From UBA1801 sp035353395 (lineage in GTDB: Bacteria; Acidobacteriota; Holophagae; Holophagales; Holophagaceae): 64,000 nucleotides of DNA. Positions 34,149-41,820 of this stretch are shown one piece after another. The notes below the pieces were generated by a model. It was not told the origin of the DNA and did no database searches. It was given only the letters and a program-made list of their open reading frames with translations. Position 1 is the stretch's first letter. Each line of letters begins with the position of its first letter. The stretch spans positions 83,056-147,055 of the forward strand of contig DAOPZL010000001.1 of NCBI GenBank assembly GCA_035353395.1. The letters are read 5' to 3'. Position numbers and translations under genes: made by a program.

Positions 34149-34889
34149 TCAGGCCAGCTCCACCTTCCGGACATCCCGGTAGTCCCGGAGGGGATCGATG
34201 AGCACGGCATCGAAACGGCGGCGGTCGAGGACGTAGGAATGGTCGTCCTCGGTCGGGACGGGATCCCCGAGGGGGTCGAAGACATGGTTGCCGGCTCCGG
34301 CGAAGTCCTCGTCAGGATGGCGGGAACCCGCGATGCAGCAGCCGACGGTGAACACGCCGTTCTCGATGGCGCGGGCGCGGAGGAGGGTCTCCCAGATGGC
34401 GTTCCTGCGCCACGGCCACCAGGCCGAGACCACCAGGACATCGCACCTGGCCTGCATCCTCAGGGCCCTGGCCTGCTCCGGGAAGCGGACGTCGTTGCAG
34501 TTCATGAGCCCCAGGGTCCATTCCTTGAACCTCACCGCCGTATAGTGGCCGCCCGGTTCCCAGAGATCGAACTCGCCGTTGGGACCGAAGAGGTGCACCT
34601 TGTCGTAGGTCGCCCTCTCCTCGCCGGCGAGCCAGAAGGTCATGCGGTTCCGCCGGTCCTCCGTGAAGGACCCGAACACGAAGGCCGTGCCGGGGTGGCT
34701 GTGGGAGACGGCGGTGAACTTCCGCCTGACCTCAAGGGGGTCTGCGACGCGCTTGTAGCCGTGCAGGAAGCTTTCAGGAAACACGCAGAGCTCGGCTCCG
34801 CACGCATCGGCCCGGGAGGCCTCCGCCTCCAGCTGGTCGAGATTGGCGGCCACATCGAGGCAGACCGAGCGCGAAAGGTAGATTTGCAT
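34149..34889 (-). CDS. nitrilase-superfamily carbon-nitrogen hydrolase
   Basis: 246 residues with the Glu-Lys-Cys triad: Glu39 in FPESFLHG, Lys97 in YDKVHLFG, Cys131 in LMNCNDVRFPEQ. The size fits omega-amidase or N-carbamoyl-type amidases; the substrate is not determined. ATG 34889 has no strong ribosome-binding site; the upstream in-frame ATG (34943) adds a tail without family similarity. It converges with nadE with only 10 bases between. Confidence 0.83.
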   Translation of the reverse strand: MQIYLSRSVCLDVAANLDQLEAEASRADACGAELCVFPESFLHGYKRVADPLEVRRKFTAVSHSHPGTAFVFGSFTEDRRNRMTFWLAGEERATYDKVHLFGPNGEFDLWEPGGHYTAVRFKEWTLGLMNCNDVRFPEQARALRMQARCDVLVVSAWWPWRRNAIWETLLRARAIENGVFTVGCCIAGSRHPDEDFAGAGNHVFDPLGDPVPTEDDHSYVLDRRRFDAVLIDPLRDYRDVRKVELA

Positions 34890-34997
34890 GATTATCTCAT
34901 CTGGAGACAGGGGTTCCGCTTCCAGAGTATCCTCGAAAAGCATGGATGGCCCAGATCGTCTTGCGAACGCCTCGAACCGTTCCCTGGGTTTCCCTTC

Positions 34998-35720
34998 ATG
35001 CGTCCGGGAGGTCCATTGCTAGATCCAGTCCCCGCGAGAAGCGCCGTGAGGCAGGAAGTGGAAGCGGCCCTCGGCGCCTGGGAAGGGGTCCTTCCGGCAA
35101 GGGGAACCGTCTTCCAGGAGCCTTTCGGCCCGGCATTCATCGCGAGTCCCCGTCTCGCCGAGGCGCTCGCCATGGCCGTCTCCCGGCACCGGGACCAGGT
35201 CCGGAAGGGGACGAACATCCCCTACGTGACCCATCTCCTGGCCGTGGCCGCGCTGGTCGGCGAATCGGGAGGCGGCGAGGAGGAGGTGATCGCGGCCCTG
35301 CTCCACGATGCGGTGGAGGATGGGGGCGGGAGCCTCCTGCTGGAGGAGATCGAGCGGCAGTTCGGCCGGACCGTGGCCGGGATCGTGGAAGGCTGCACCG
35401 AGGAGCTGCAGGAGATCAAGTCGCCGTGGCTCGAGCGCAAGAAGGCCTTCCTGATGCGCCTGGCCGGAGCCTCCCTGAGCGTGCTCCGCGTCACCTGCGC
35501 GGACAAGCTCCACAACGCGCACGCCGTCTCGCGGGACCTGAAGGTCCAGGGCCCTGCGGTGTTCGAACGTTTCAAGGGGGACCGGGACGGGACGCTCTGG
35601 TACTACCGCTCCCTGGCCCGGTTCTTCGGCGCCCTGGTGCAGGACGAGCCCGGCCTCGATCCGGGCTTCCGGACGATGATCCGGGAACTGCGGGAGACGG
35701 TCGCGGGCCTCGAGGGCTGA
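34998..35720 (+). CDS. HD-domain protein, Mesh1/SpoT-like (p)ppGpp hydrolase family
   Basis: About 240 residues. The HD motifs are YVTHLLAVAALV, AALLHDAVEDGGG and VTCADKLHNAHAVSRDL, in the order found in small (p)ppGpp hydrolases. No synthetase domain is present. It may lower alarmone levels, but other nucleotides are possible. The start is uncertain: ATG 34998 has no ribosome-binding site, while an in-frame TTG at 35016 lies 4 bases after GGGAGG and GTG 35046 is also possible. Confidence 0.78.
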   Translation: MRPGGPLLDPVPARSAVRQEVEAALGAWEGVLPARGTVFQEPFGPAFIASPRLAEALAMAVSRHRDQVRKGTNIPYVTHLLAVAALVGESGGGEEEVIAALLHDAVEDGGGSLLLEEIERQFGRTVAGIVEGCTEELQEIKSPWLERKKAFLMRLAGASLSVLRVTCADKLHNAHAVSRDLKVQGPAVFERFKGDRDGTLWYYRSLARFFGALVQDEPGLDPGFRTMIRELRETVAGLEG

Positions 35721-35755
35721 ACCAGGAAGGACCCCGTCCGGGGCCCGTCATGGAT

Positions 35756-35839
35756 TGGTGCCGGTGAAGGGAGTCGAACCCCCAAGCCTTTCGGCGGTCG
35801 ATTTTGAGTCGACTGCGTCTGCCATTCCGCCACACCGGC
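35756..35839 (-). tRNA. tRNA-Leu(CAA)
   Basis: 84 bases on the minus strand, with the 3' CCA encoded. Acceptor arms GCCGGTG/CACCGGC pair fully; the anticodon loop CTCAAAA gives anticodon CAA (codon TTG); the long variable arm (GCCGAAAGGC) is typical of leucine tRNAs; the T arm is GGGGGTTCGACTCCC. It lies between the HD gene and gatA. Confidence 0.95.
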
Positions 35840-35900
35840 CGAGGCCTACAGCATAGCCTGAGTCGCGCCGCCTCCCAAGCCGGATCTGCCGCCCGGCAGG

Positions 35901-37376
35901 TCATCCGCGGAGCGGGGGCCTCCTGCGGTGGTGGTCGGTGACGAGCTGGAACGCATGTGCGCATTCAAGCAAGCTGACATCGGAGAGCGGGGGGCCGATG
36001 AGCTGCATGCCCACCGGCAGGAGTGCGCCGGGATCGTCCGCGGGCGCGGAGAACCCGGCGGGGACCGAAATGCAGGGCATCGCTGCCAGGGACGAGGTGA
36101 CCGTGAAGATGTCGGCCATGTACATCGCCATGGGGTCTTCGGTCCTGGTGCCGAGCTTGAACGCCACGGTCGGGCTGACCGGGGTCAGGAGCAGGTCCGC
36201 CTTCCGGAAGGCCTCGGTGAAATCGCGGGTGATCAGGGTCCTGGCCTTGAGGGCCTTGAGGTAGTAGGCGTCGTAGTAGCCCTTGGAAAGACAGAAGGCG
36301 CCGAGCAGGATCCTCCGCTTGACCTCGGGCCCGAAACCCGCGTCCCGGGTTTCGGAGATCATGCCATGGAGCGTGGCGGCCTCCTTCCTGAGGCCGTAGC
36401 GGACGCCGTCGAACCGGCTCATGTTGCTGCTGACCTCGGAGGTGCAGATCACGTAGTAGGTCTCGATGGCGTAGGCCGTGTGGGGCAGCGAGAGATCCAC
36501 CATCTCCGCGCCCTCCGAGGCCAGGCGCCGGATGGCCCCGTCGAGGACGCCGCGGACGCCGGGATCGATGCCGCCTCCGTAATATTCCCTGGGCAGCCCG
36601 ATCCGCAGGCCTTTCAGGGCCCCGGGGCGAAGCCGGGCCAGCCGGTGGGCATCCGGCAGGTCCACGCTGGTCGCGTCGAGGAGATCCTTCCCGGCCAGGA
36701 CGGACAGACCGGCGGCCAGGTCGCGGGCGCTCGCGGCCACGGGGCCGACCTGGTCCAGGCTGGAGGCCATGGCCGTCACCCCGAAGCGGCTCAGGACGCC
36801 GTAGGTGGGCCGGAAGGCCGTCACGTTGCAGAAGCCCGCGGGCAGCCGCACGGACCCCCCCGTGTCGGTTCCCAGGGCGAAGGGCGCATAGCCGGCCGCC
36901 ACCGAGATGATGGATCCGGAGCTGCTTCCGCCCGGGACCCGGGTGGCGTCCCAGGGATTCCTGGCGGGGCCGGAGCAGCTGTGCTCGCCGCTGGAACCCA
37001 TGGCGAACTCGTCCATGTTGGCCTTGGCCACCGGGACGGCCCCCGCGTCCAGGAGCCTCCGGACCACGGTGGCATCGTACGGGCTCGCGTAGTCCTCCAG
37101 GATCCTGGATCCGTTCCGCGTGGGAGCGCCCTTCCAGTTGAGGTTGTCCTTGAGCACGACCGGGATGCCCAGCATGGGGCCGCGGTCGCCCCGGGCCAGC
37201 CGTGCTTCCGCCGAGCGCGCGGCCCGCAGCGTGGCGTCGCGGTCCCTGAACGTCACCGCGTTCAGGAGCGGATCGAGGAGCTCCATGCGCTCCAGGCAAT
37301 GCATGGCGAGGTATACCGGGGAGAGATCTCCGGCGTCCAGCCCGTCCCGCCAGTCGCCCAGGGAACATGGGATCAT
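35901..37376 (-). CDS. gatA: GatA-type amidase (Glu-tRNA(Gln)/Asp-tRNA(Asn) amidotransferase A subunit)
   Basis: 491 residues, amidase-signature family. The Ser-cisSer-Lys triad is visible: Lys76 in VVLKDNLNW, the serine in PGGSSSGS (near 152) and Ser175 in GTDTGGSVRLP. MDEFAMGSSGEHS and the C-terminal PVGMQLIGPPLSD are GatA-like. GatB and GatC are not in the window. ATG 37376 was preferred because AAAGGAG ends 6 bases upstream; the ATG at 37382 sits on that site. Confidence 0.88.
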   Translation of the reverse strand: MIPCSLGDWRDGLDAGDLSPVYLAMHCLERMELLDPLLNAVTFRDRDATLRAARSAEARLARGDRGPMLGIPVVLKDNLNWKGAPTRNGSRILEDYASPYDATVVRRLLDAGAVPVAKANMDEFAMGSSGEHSCSGPARNPWDATRVPGGSSSGSIISVAAGYAPFALGTDTGGSVRLPAGFCNVTAFRPTYGVLSRFGVTAMASSLDQVGPVAASARDLAAGLSVLAGKDLLDATSVDLPDAHRLARLRPGALKGLRIGLPREYYGGGIDPGVRGVLDGAIRRLASEGAEMVDLSLPHTAYAIETYYVICTSEVSSNMSRFDGVRYGLRKEAATLHGMISETRDAGFGPEVKRRILLGAFCLSKGYYDAYYLKALKARTLITRDFTEAFRKADLLLTPVSPTVAFKLGTRTEDPMAMYMADIFTVTSSLAAMPCISVPAGFSAPADDPGALLPVGMQLIGPPLSDVSLLECAHAFQLVTDHHRRRPPLRG

Positions 37377-37458
37377 TCGCATCTCCTTTGCCGGATGGGT
37401 CCGGCGAGGAATAGGCTATCCTTTGTTCAAGGTACTTGCCCGAAAACTCGAAAAGAAG

Positions 37459-38220
37459 ATGGCAGTTGCAAATGGAACATCGATGAACCCTTACGAAATA
37501 CTAGAGCTCAACCCGGGAGCTTCGGCGGAGGACGTCAAAGCTGCATACCATCGTCTGGCGAAGCAATGGCATCCCGACCGGTTCACGGGTGCCGAGAAGG
37601 AAGCGGCTGAGAACCGCTTCCGGCAGCTCGCGGAGGCATTCAACATGCTGAAGGACGCGGGCCGGCGCGAGGAGGCAGCCAGGAATATTCCTGCCGCGGC
37701 GGATGCCGCGAAGGCCGATGTCCAGATCCAGCTGGATTCTGCATCCAGGACCGTGCCCCTCCATGAACGCACCGCGGCGGACTGGTACACGGAGGCCAAG
37801 GAGTCCTTCGAGTCCGGGGATCCCGAAAAGGCGCTGGGCCTGGTCCAGTACTGCATCCGGCTCGAGTCCGGGAATGCCGAGTACCATGTATTCATGGCCA
37901 AGGTCCTCGACGAGGCCGGAGGGGATAAGAAGGCCCTGGTCAAGGCCCTGGAAACCGCCATCCGACTCAACCCGAAGGATGTCGATTCGATCATCCGCCT
38001 GGCGGAGGTCTTCCAGTCCGTGGGCATGTACGCGAGAGCCACGAAGCTGTGGGAGAGGGCGCGCAACCTGGCGCCTAACCACAGGCATTTCATGGCGGAA
38101 CAGAAGAAAACATCCTCCAAGGCCAAGTCCGCGGCGAAACCCCAGGGACTGGGAGAACAGTTCGAAGCGTTGAAGGACCAGTGGGCGGCGATGATCAGTC
38201 GGGTTTTCAAGAGAGGTTGA
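37459..38220 (+). CDS. J-domain protein with TPR-like C terminus
   Basis: 253 residues. The J domain is at 10-60 with an intact HPD (38-40, KQWHPDRF). Residues about 110-220 form TPR-like helices (ADWYTEAKESFESGDPEKALGLVQ, then ALETAIRLNPKDVDSIIRLAEVFQ). It may recruit DnaK to a client. It is followed after 2 bases by a PP2C gene and then by pilMNOPQ. ATG 37483 is an alternative start. Confidence 0.8.
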   Translation: MAVANGTSMNPYEILELNPGASAEDVKAAYHRLAKQWHPDRFTGAEKEAAENRFRQLAEAFNMLKDAGRREEAARNIPAAADAAKADVQIQLDSASRTVPLHERTAADWYTEAKESFESGDPEKALGLVQYCIRLESGNAEYHVFMAKVLDEAGGDKKALVKALETAIRLNPKDVDSIIRLAEVFQSVGMYARATKLWERARNLAPNHRHFMAEQKKTSSKAKSAAKPQGLGEQFEALKDQWAAMISRVFKRG

Positions 38221-38222
38221 CC

Positions 38223-39011
38223 ATGCGCGTCGTATCTGCGGGCCTGACGGACGTCGGCTGTGTCCGGAAGCACAACGAGGACAACTTCCTGATCGACGTG
38301 GAGCGGGGTCTCTTCGTGGTTGCCGACGGCCTCGGCGGGCATGCGGCGGGGGAAGTCGCCAGCCAGATCGTCGTGGACAAGATGGGCCAGTTCATCGCCC
38401 AGACTGTCGAGCTGGACCGGACCTGGCCCATGGAATACGACGTGAACCTGGCCTACGACGGGAACCGTCTCAAGGTGGCGCTCATGCTGACCGACCAGGC
38501 GATCCTGGAGGACATCCGGAGCAACCCGGAACGGGAATCCATGGGGTCGACGGTCGTGGCCTGCCTGGTCCACGATTCCAGGGCCACCCTGGCCCACGTC
38601 GGGGACAGCCGGGCCTATCTCCTCAACGCCCGCGGGATCCAGCAGATCACCCGGGACCATTCCTGGGTCGCCGAGCAGGTGGCCAACGGGATATTGACAC
38701 CGGAAGAGGCCCGCAAGCACCCCTTCCGCAACGTGATCACCCAGGCCCTCGGGAATGGAGCGGACCTGGATATCGCCATCCAGGAAATCCAGGTCAAGGA
38801 ATTGGACCAGCTTTTGCTTTGTTCCGATGGATTGTCAGGAATGGTTCAGGATGAGGAGATCTGGAGTATCGTCCGGGCCAGCGGGAATCTCGAGGAAGCG
38901 GCACAACAGTTAATAAACGTAGCCAGGCAAAACGGGGGGGAAGACAACATTACGGTACTTATCATCGGTTTCGAGCCTGATGGTACAAATCAACTGTCCC
39001 AAAACACTTGA
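38223..39011 (+). CDS. PP2C-family Ser/Thr protein phosphatase
   Basis: 262 residues with all PP2C motifs: GCVRKHNEDNF, VADGLGGHAAGE, STVVACLV, HVGDSRAYLL, LLLCSDGLSGMV and GGEDNITVL. The metal-binding aspartates are present. ATG 38223 follows GAGAGG. It is cotranscribed with the J-domain gene; the pilM promoter overlaps its stop codon. Confidence 0.9.
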   Translation: MRVVSAGLTDVGCVRKHNEDNFLIDVERGLFVVADGLGGHAAGEVASQIVVDKMGQFIAQTVELDRTWPMEYDVNLAYDGNRLKVALMLTDQAILEDIRSNPERESMGSTVVACLVHDSRATLAHVGDSRAYLLNARGIQQITRDHSWVAEQVANGILTPEEARKHPFRNVITQALGNGADLDIAIQEIQVKELDQLLLCSDGLSGMVQDEEIWSIVRASGNLEEAAQQLINVARQNGGEDNITVLIIGFEPDGTNQLSQNT

Positions 39012-39035
39012 CGTGCACTTATCAGACGTTACAAT
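39008..39035 (+). promoter_or_regulatory. sigma70-type promoter for pilMNOPQ
   Basis: TTGACG (39008-39013), a 16-base spacer and TACAAT (39030-39035), placing the transcript start about 25 bases before the pilM GTG. The -35 box contains the stop codon of the PP2C gene (39009-39011). Confidence 0.65.
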
Positions 39036-39066
39036 TCAGGGCCACAATCACTAAGCGAGGCTCCCA

Positions 39067-40149
39067 GTGGGTCTTTTCGAGAACAAGAAGAAATTACTTG
39101 TCGGTTTGGATATCGGCTCAAGCGGCGTGAAGGTCTGCGAATTGCAGACGGTGGGGAAGGGCAGCGCCCAGCGCTACCGTCTCCAGAAGCTTGGCTTCGC
39201 GCCGGTCCCGCACGACGCCATCGTGGACGGCGACATCATGGACAGCAACGCTGTCGTGGGAGCCATCCGCCAGGTGCTCGCCGAGCAGAAGATCAAGTCC
39301 AAGGACGTCGCGATCTCCGTGTCGGGGCAGCAGGTGATGGTCAAGAAAGTGACCTTCCCGCTCATGAGTCCGGCGGAGTTGACCGAATCCGTACGCTGGG
39401 AAGCGGAGAGTTTCTTCCCGGCGGGGCAGGGGCTCGATTCCTATGCGCTCGATTTCGCGGTCATCGAGGAGAGGCCCGCGGACGGGAACATGGACGTCGT
39501 CCTGGTGGCCTGCCGCAAGGACAAGCTCGAGGCCTACGCGGCCTGCGTGACCCAGGCGGGGGCCCGCCCCGCCATCGTGGACGTCGACGTCTTCAGTCTC
39601 CAGAACGCGTACGAGGCGAACACGGCTCCGGGCGGACGGGACGAGGTGGTCGCCCTGGTCAACGTGGGCGCCAAGTTCACCAACCTCACCATGCTCGTGG
39701 GCCCCAAGTCCGTTTTTTGGCGGGATATCGCCTGGGGCGGCCACGAATTCACCAACAAGCTGGTGGAGGACTGGGGCGTCAGCCAGGAGGCCGCCGAACT
39801 GCTGAAGCAGGGCAAGCCTGCCGAGGGCCGCACGCCCGAGGAAGTGGAGCCCTCCCTCTCCGCCATCTCCGACAGCTTCGCGGACGAGCTGAGCCGGACG
39901 ATCGATTTCTTCCGGTCGAGCTTCAAGGTGGATCGCCTCGACCGGATCCTGCTCGCCGGCGGGAGCGCCAAGGTGCCCGGGCTCGTGGACATTCTTGGGG
40001 ACCGGCTGCGGGTTTCCGTGGAGCGTTTCAATCCGTTCCAGCTGATCGAAATCGACGAACGGAGTGTTGATCCCGCCGCGGTCCGCGACATCGGCTGCTC
40101 CGCCACGATCGCGGTTGGGTTGGCCTTGCGCCAAGTGGGGGACCGATGA
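39067..40149 (+). CDS. pilM: type IV pilus assembly ATPase-like PilM
   Basis: 360 residues from GTG 39067, with GAGG upstream. The actin-like nucleotide fold is seen in VGLDIGSSGVKVCEL, VALVNVGAKFTNLTML and RILLAGGSAKVPGLVDIL. PilM is the cytosolic ring component that binds the N-terminal tail of PilN. It overlaps pilN by 4 bases. Confidence 0.92.
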   Translation: MGLFENKKKLLVGLDIGSSGVKVCELQTVGKGSAQRYRLQKLGFAPVPHDAIVDGDIMDSNAVVGAIRQVLAEQKIKSKDVAISVSGQQVMVKKVTFPLMSPAELTESVRWEAESFFPAGQGLDSYALDFAVIEERPADGNMDVVLVACRKDKLEAYAACVTQAGARPAIVDVDVFSLQNAYEANTAPGGRDEVVALVNVGAKFTNLTMLVGPKSVFWRDIAWGGHEFTNKLVEDWGVSQEAAELLKQGKPAEGRTPEEVEPSLSAISDSFADELSRTIDFFRSSFKVDRLDRILLAGGSAKVPGLVDILGDRLRVSVERFNPFQLIEIDERSVDPAAVRDIGCSATIAVGLALRQVGDR

Positions 40150-40736
40150 TCAAGATAAATCTGATGGGGGAGACCCTCGCCCCGGCTTCCGGGAAGAAGC
40201 CGGAAACGACCGAGTCCGTCCAGGTGTATGGACAGGAGGAGGAAGCTGCCCGTTCCTCCTTCCCCTTGGCGGGAATCCTGGTCGGCCTGTTCTTCGTGGC
40301 CTTCGGGGTCGTCTACTATATCGGCCTGAACCAGAAGGTGGAGGAACAGACCCAGAAGAAGGCGGACCTCGAGAGGCAGAAGGCGGAACTGGCCAAGTAC
40401 GTCGCGCTGGAGGCCAAGTTCAGGAAGGATCGGGACCTGATCGAGAAGAAGAAGAACGTGATCAAGAATCTCAGGATCATGCAGCACCTTCCGGTCCATC
40501 TCATGGAAGAACTGGCCAACGCGCTTCCGGACGACGTCTGGTTCCAGGAGATCACGCAGAAGGGGGCGGGGATCACCATCCGGGGAGAAAGCGCCAGCTT
40601 CGAGGCGATCAACCTGTTCCGGACCCATTTGATGGACCAGGCGGCCTGGTTCGCGAATGTGAACTACCCAACGGCCAACAAGAGGGGGAACGTCGTCGAG
40701 TTCACACTCTCCTTCGACCTGAAGAAGCCAAGCTGA
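40146..40736 (+). CDS. pilN: type IV pilus inner-membrane protein PilN
   Basis: 196 residues. It starts with MIKINLMGE, the conserved PilM-binding motif (INL), has one membrane helix (about 40-60), a coiled coil (about 65-115) and a ferredoxin-like periplasmic domain. ATGA overlap with pilM. The linker before the helix is longer than in Pseudomonas. Confidence 0.9.
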   Translation: MIKINLMGETLAPASGKKPETTESVQVYGQEEEAARSSFPLAGILVGLFFVAFGVVYYIGLNQKVEEQTQKKADLERQKAELAKYVALEAKFRKDRDLIEKKKNVIKNLRIMQHLPVHLMEELANALPDDVWFQEITQKGAGITIRGESASFEAINLFRTHLMDQAAWFANVNYPTANKRGNVVEFTLSFDLKKPS

Positions 40737-40743
40737 GGCGACC

Positions 40744-41343
40744 ATGAACTCGAACCTTAGAAAACAGATCCTGATCGGCGGCCTGGTGGGCATCCTCGTC
40801 ATGGCCCTCACCTACATCTTCCTGGGCGGCAAGCGGGACGAGCTGAAGGCGCTGGAAGCCGCGAACGTGGAACTCCAGAAGGAAGTCGACAAGGGCTATA
40901 GCCTCAAGGCGAACGCCGAGAAGCTGAAGAAGGAAATCGCCGAACAGCAGAAGTACCTCGATGCGCTGATCAAGATCATGCCCACGGACTCGGACCGCGG
41001 CGAGATCCCCTACCGCATGAAGAAGCTCGCGGACACTGCGGGGATCGACCAGGTGTCCTTCGTCGTGGGAAGTCCGATCAAGAAGGACTACTACACCGAG
41101 CATCGCTTCACGTTCAACTTCCGGGCCGGCTACCACTCGTTCGGGCAGTTCGCCTCGCTGATCTCGGGCTACGAGAAGATCATCAACATCAGCGACCTGC
41201 AGTTCAAGAGAGTGGGCAGCACGACTGGGACCTATCCAGCTTCCGTCACCTGCAACGTGAGCGCCTTCGTCTACAACCCGGAGGCCCCGGCTCCGTCCGG
41301 GGCGCCTGGCAAGGCCGCCAAGGGCACGGAACAGGGAGATTGA
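40744..41343 (+). CDS. pilO: type IV pilus inner-membrane protein PilO
   Basis: 199 residues with one membrane helix near residues 9-28, a coiled coil (about 33-72) and a periplasmic domain with HRFTFNFRAGYHSFGQFASLI. PilO forms heterodimers with PilN. It has GAGGCGACC before ATG 40744. Confidence 0.88.
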   Translation: MNSNLRKQILIGGLVGILVMALTYIFLGGKRDELKALEAANVELQKEVDKGYSLKANAEKLKKEIAEQQKYLDALIKIMPTDSDRGEIPYRMKKLADTAGIDQVSFVVGSPIKKDYYTEHRFTFNFRAGYHSFGQFASLISGYEKIINISDLQFKRVGSTTGTYPASVTCNVSAFVYNPEAPAPSGAPGKAAKGTEQGD

Positions 41344-41346
41344 ACC

Positions 41347-41820
41347 ATGAATCCAAGAACGGTCTTCTTCCCTGCTGCTTTCCTGTGCCTGTCGCTGTTC
41401 GCCCAAGCCCCGGCTCCAGCCGGGAAGACGAATCCGAACAGCCCGGCTGTCCCGGCTCCGGCTGCGGACTCCTCGTCCTCCAGGGACTACGATCTGCTCG
41501 TGATCAGGACCACCCCCTACCAGCCCAAGCTCGCAAGGGATCCCTTCAGCGCGCCGTCCGACGTGGAGAACGCCAGGAAGGGCGACCTGATCGATGATGT
41601 CGGAGTCAAGGGCAGGATCGTAACCAACGGCAAGGTGCTCGCGGTCGTCATCGACTCCCGCGGGAATGCCAGGTGGCTGCCCGTCGGCTACAAGTTCAGG
41701 GACGGCGAGCTATTCCAAATCACCGAAAAAGCCGTTATTTTTCATCAGAGAGATGTCAATTCAACCAGTGGTGTATACCGGACGGTTGTGAAATCGTTCA
41801 TGCGCGAAGGGGGGAAATGA
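41347..41820 (+). CDS. pilP: type IV pilus protein PilP
   Basis: 157 residues. There is an N-terminal signal segment but no clear lipobox. The central YQPKLARDPFSAPSDVE and the later VIDSRGNARWLPVGYKF fit PilP. The position between pilO and pilQ decides the name. It links PilNO to the secretin. Its stop overlaps the start of pilQ. Confidence 0.83.
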   Translation: MNPRTVFFPAAFLCLSLFAQAPAPAGKTNPNSPAVPAPAADSSSSRDYDLLVIRTTPYQPKLARDPFSAPSDVENARKGDLIDDVGVKGRIVTNGKVLAVVIDSRGNARWLPVGYKFRDGELFQITEKAVIFHQRDVNSTSGVYRTVVKSFMREGGK

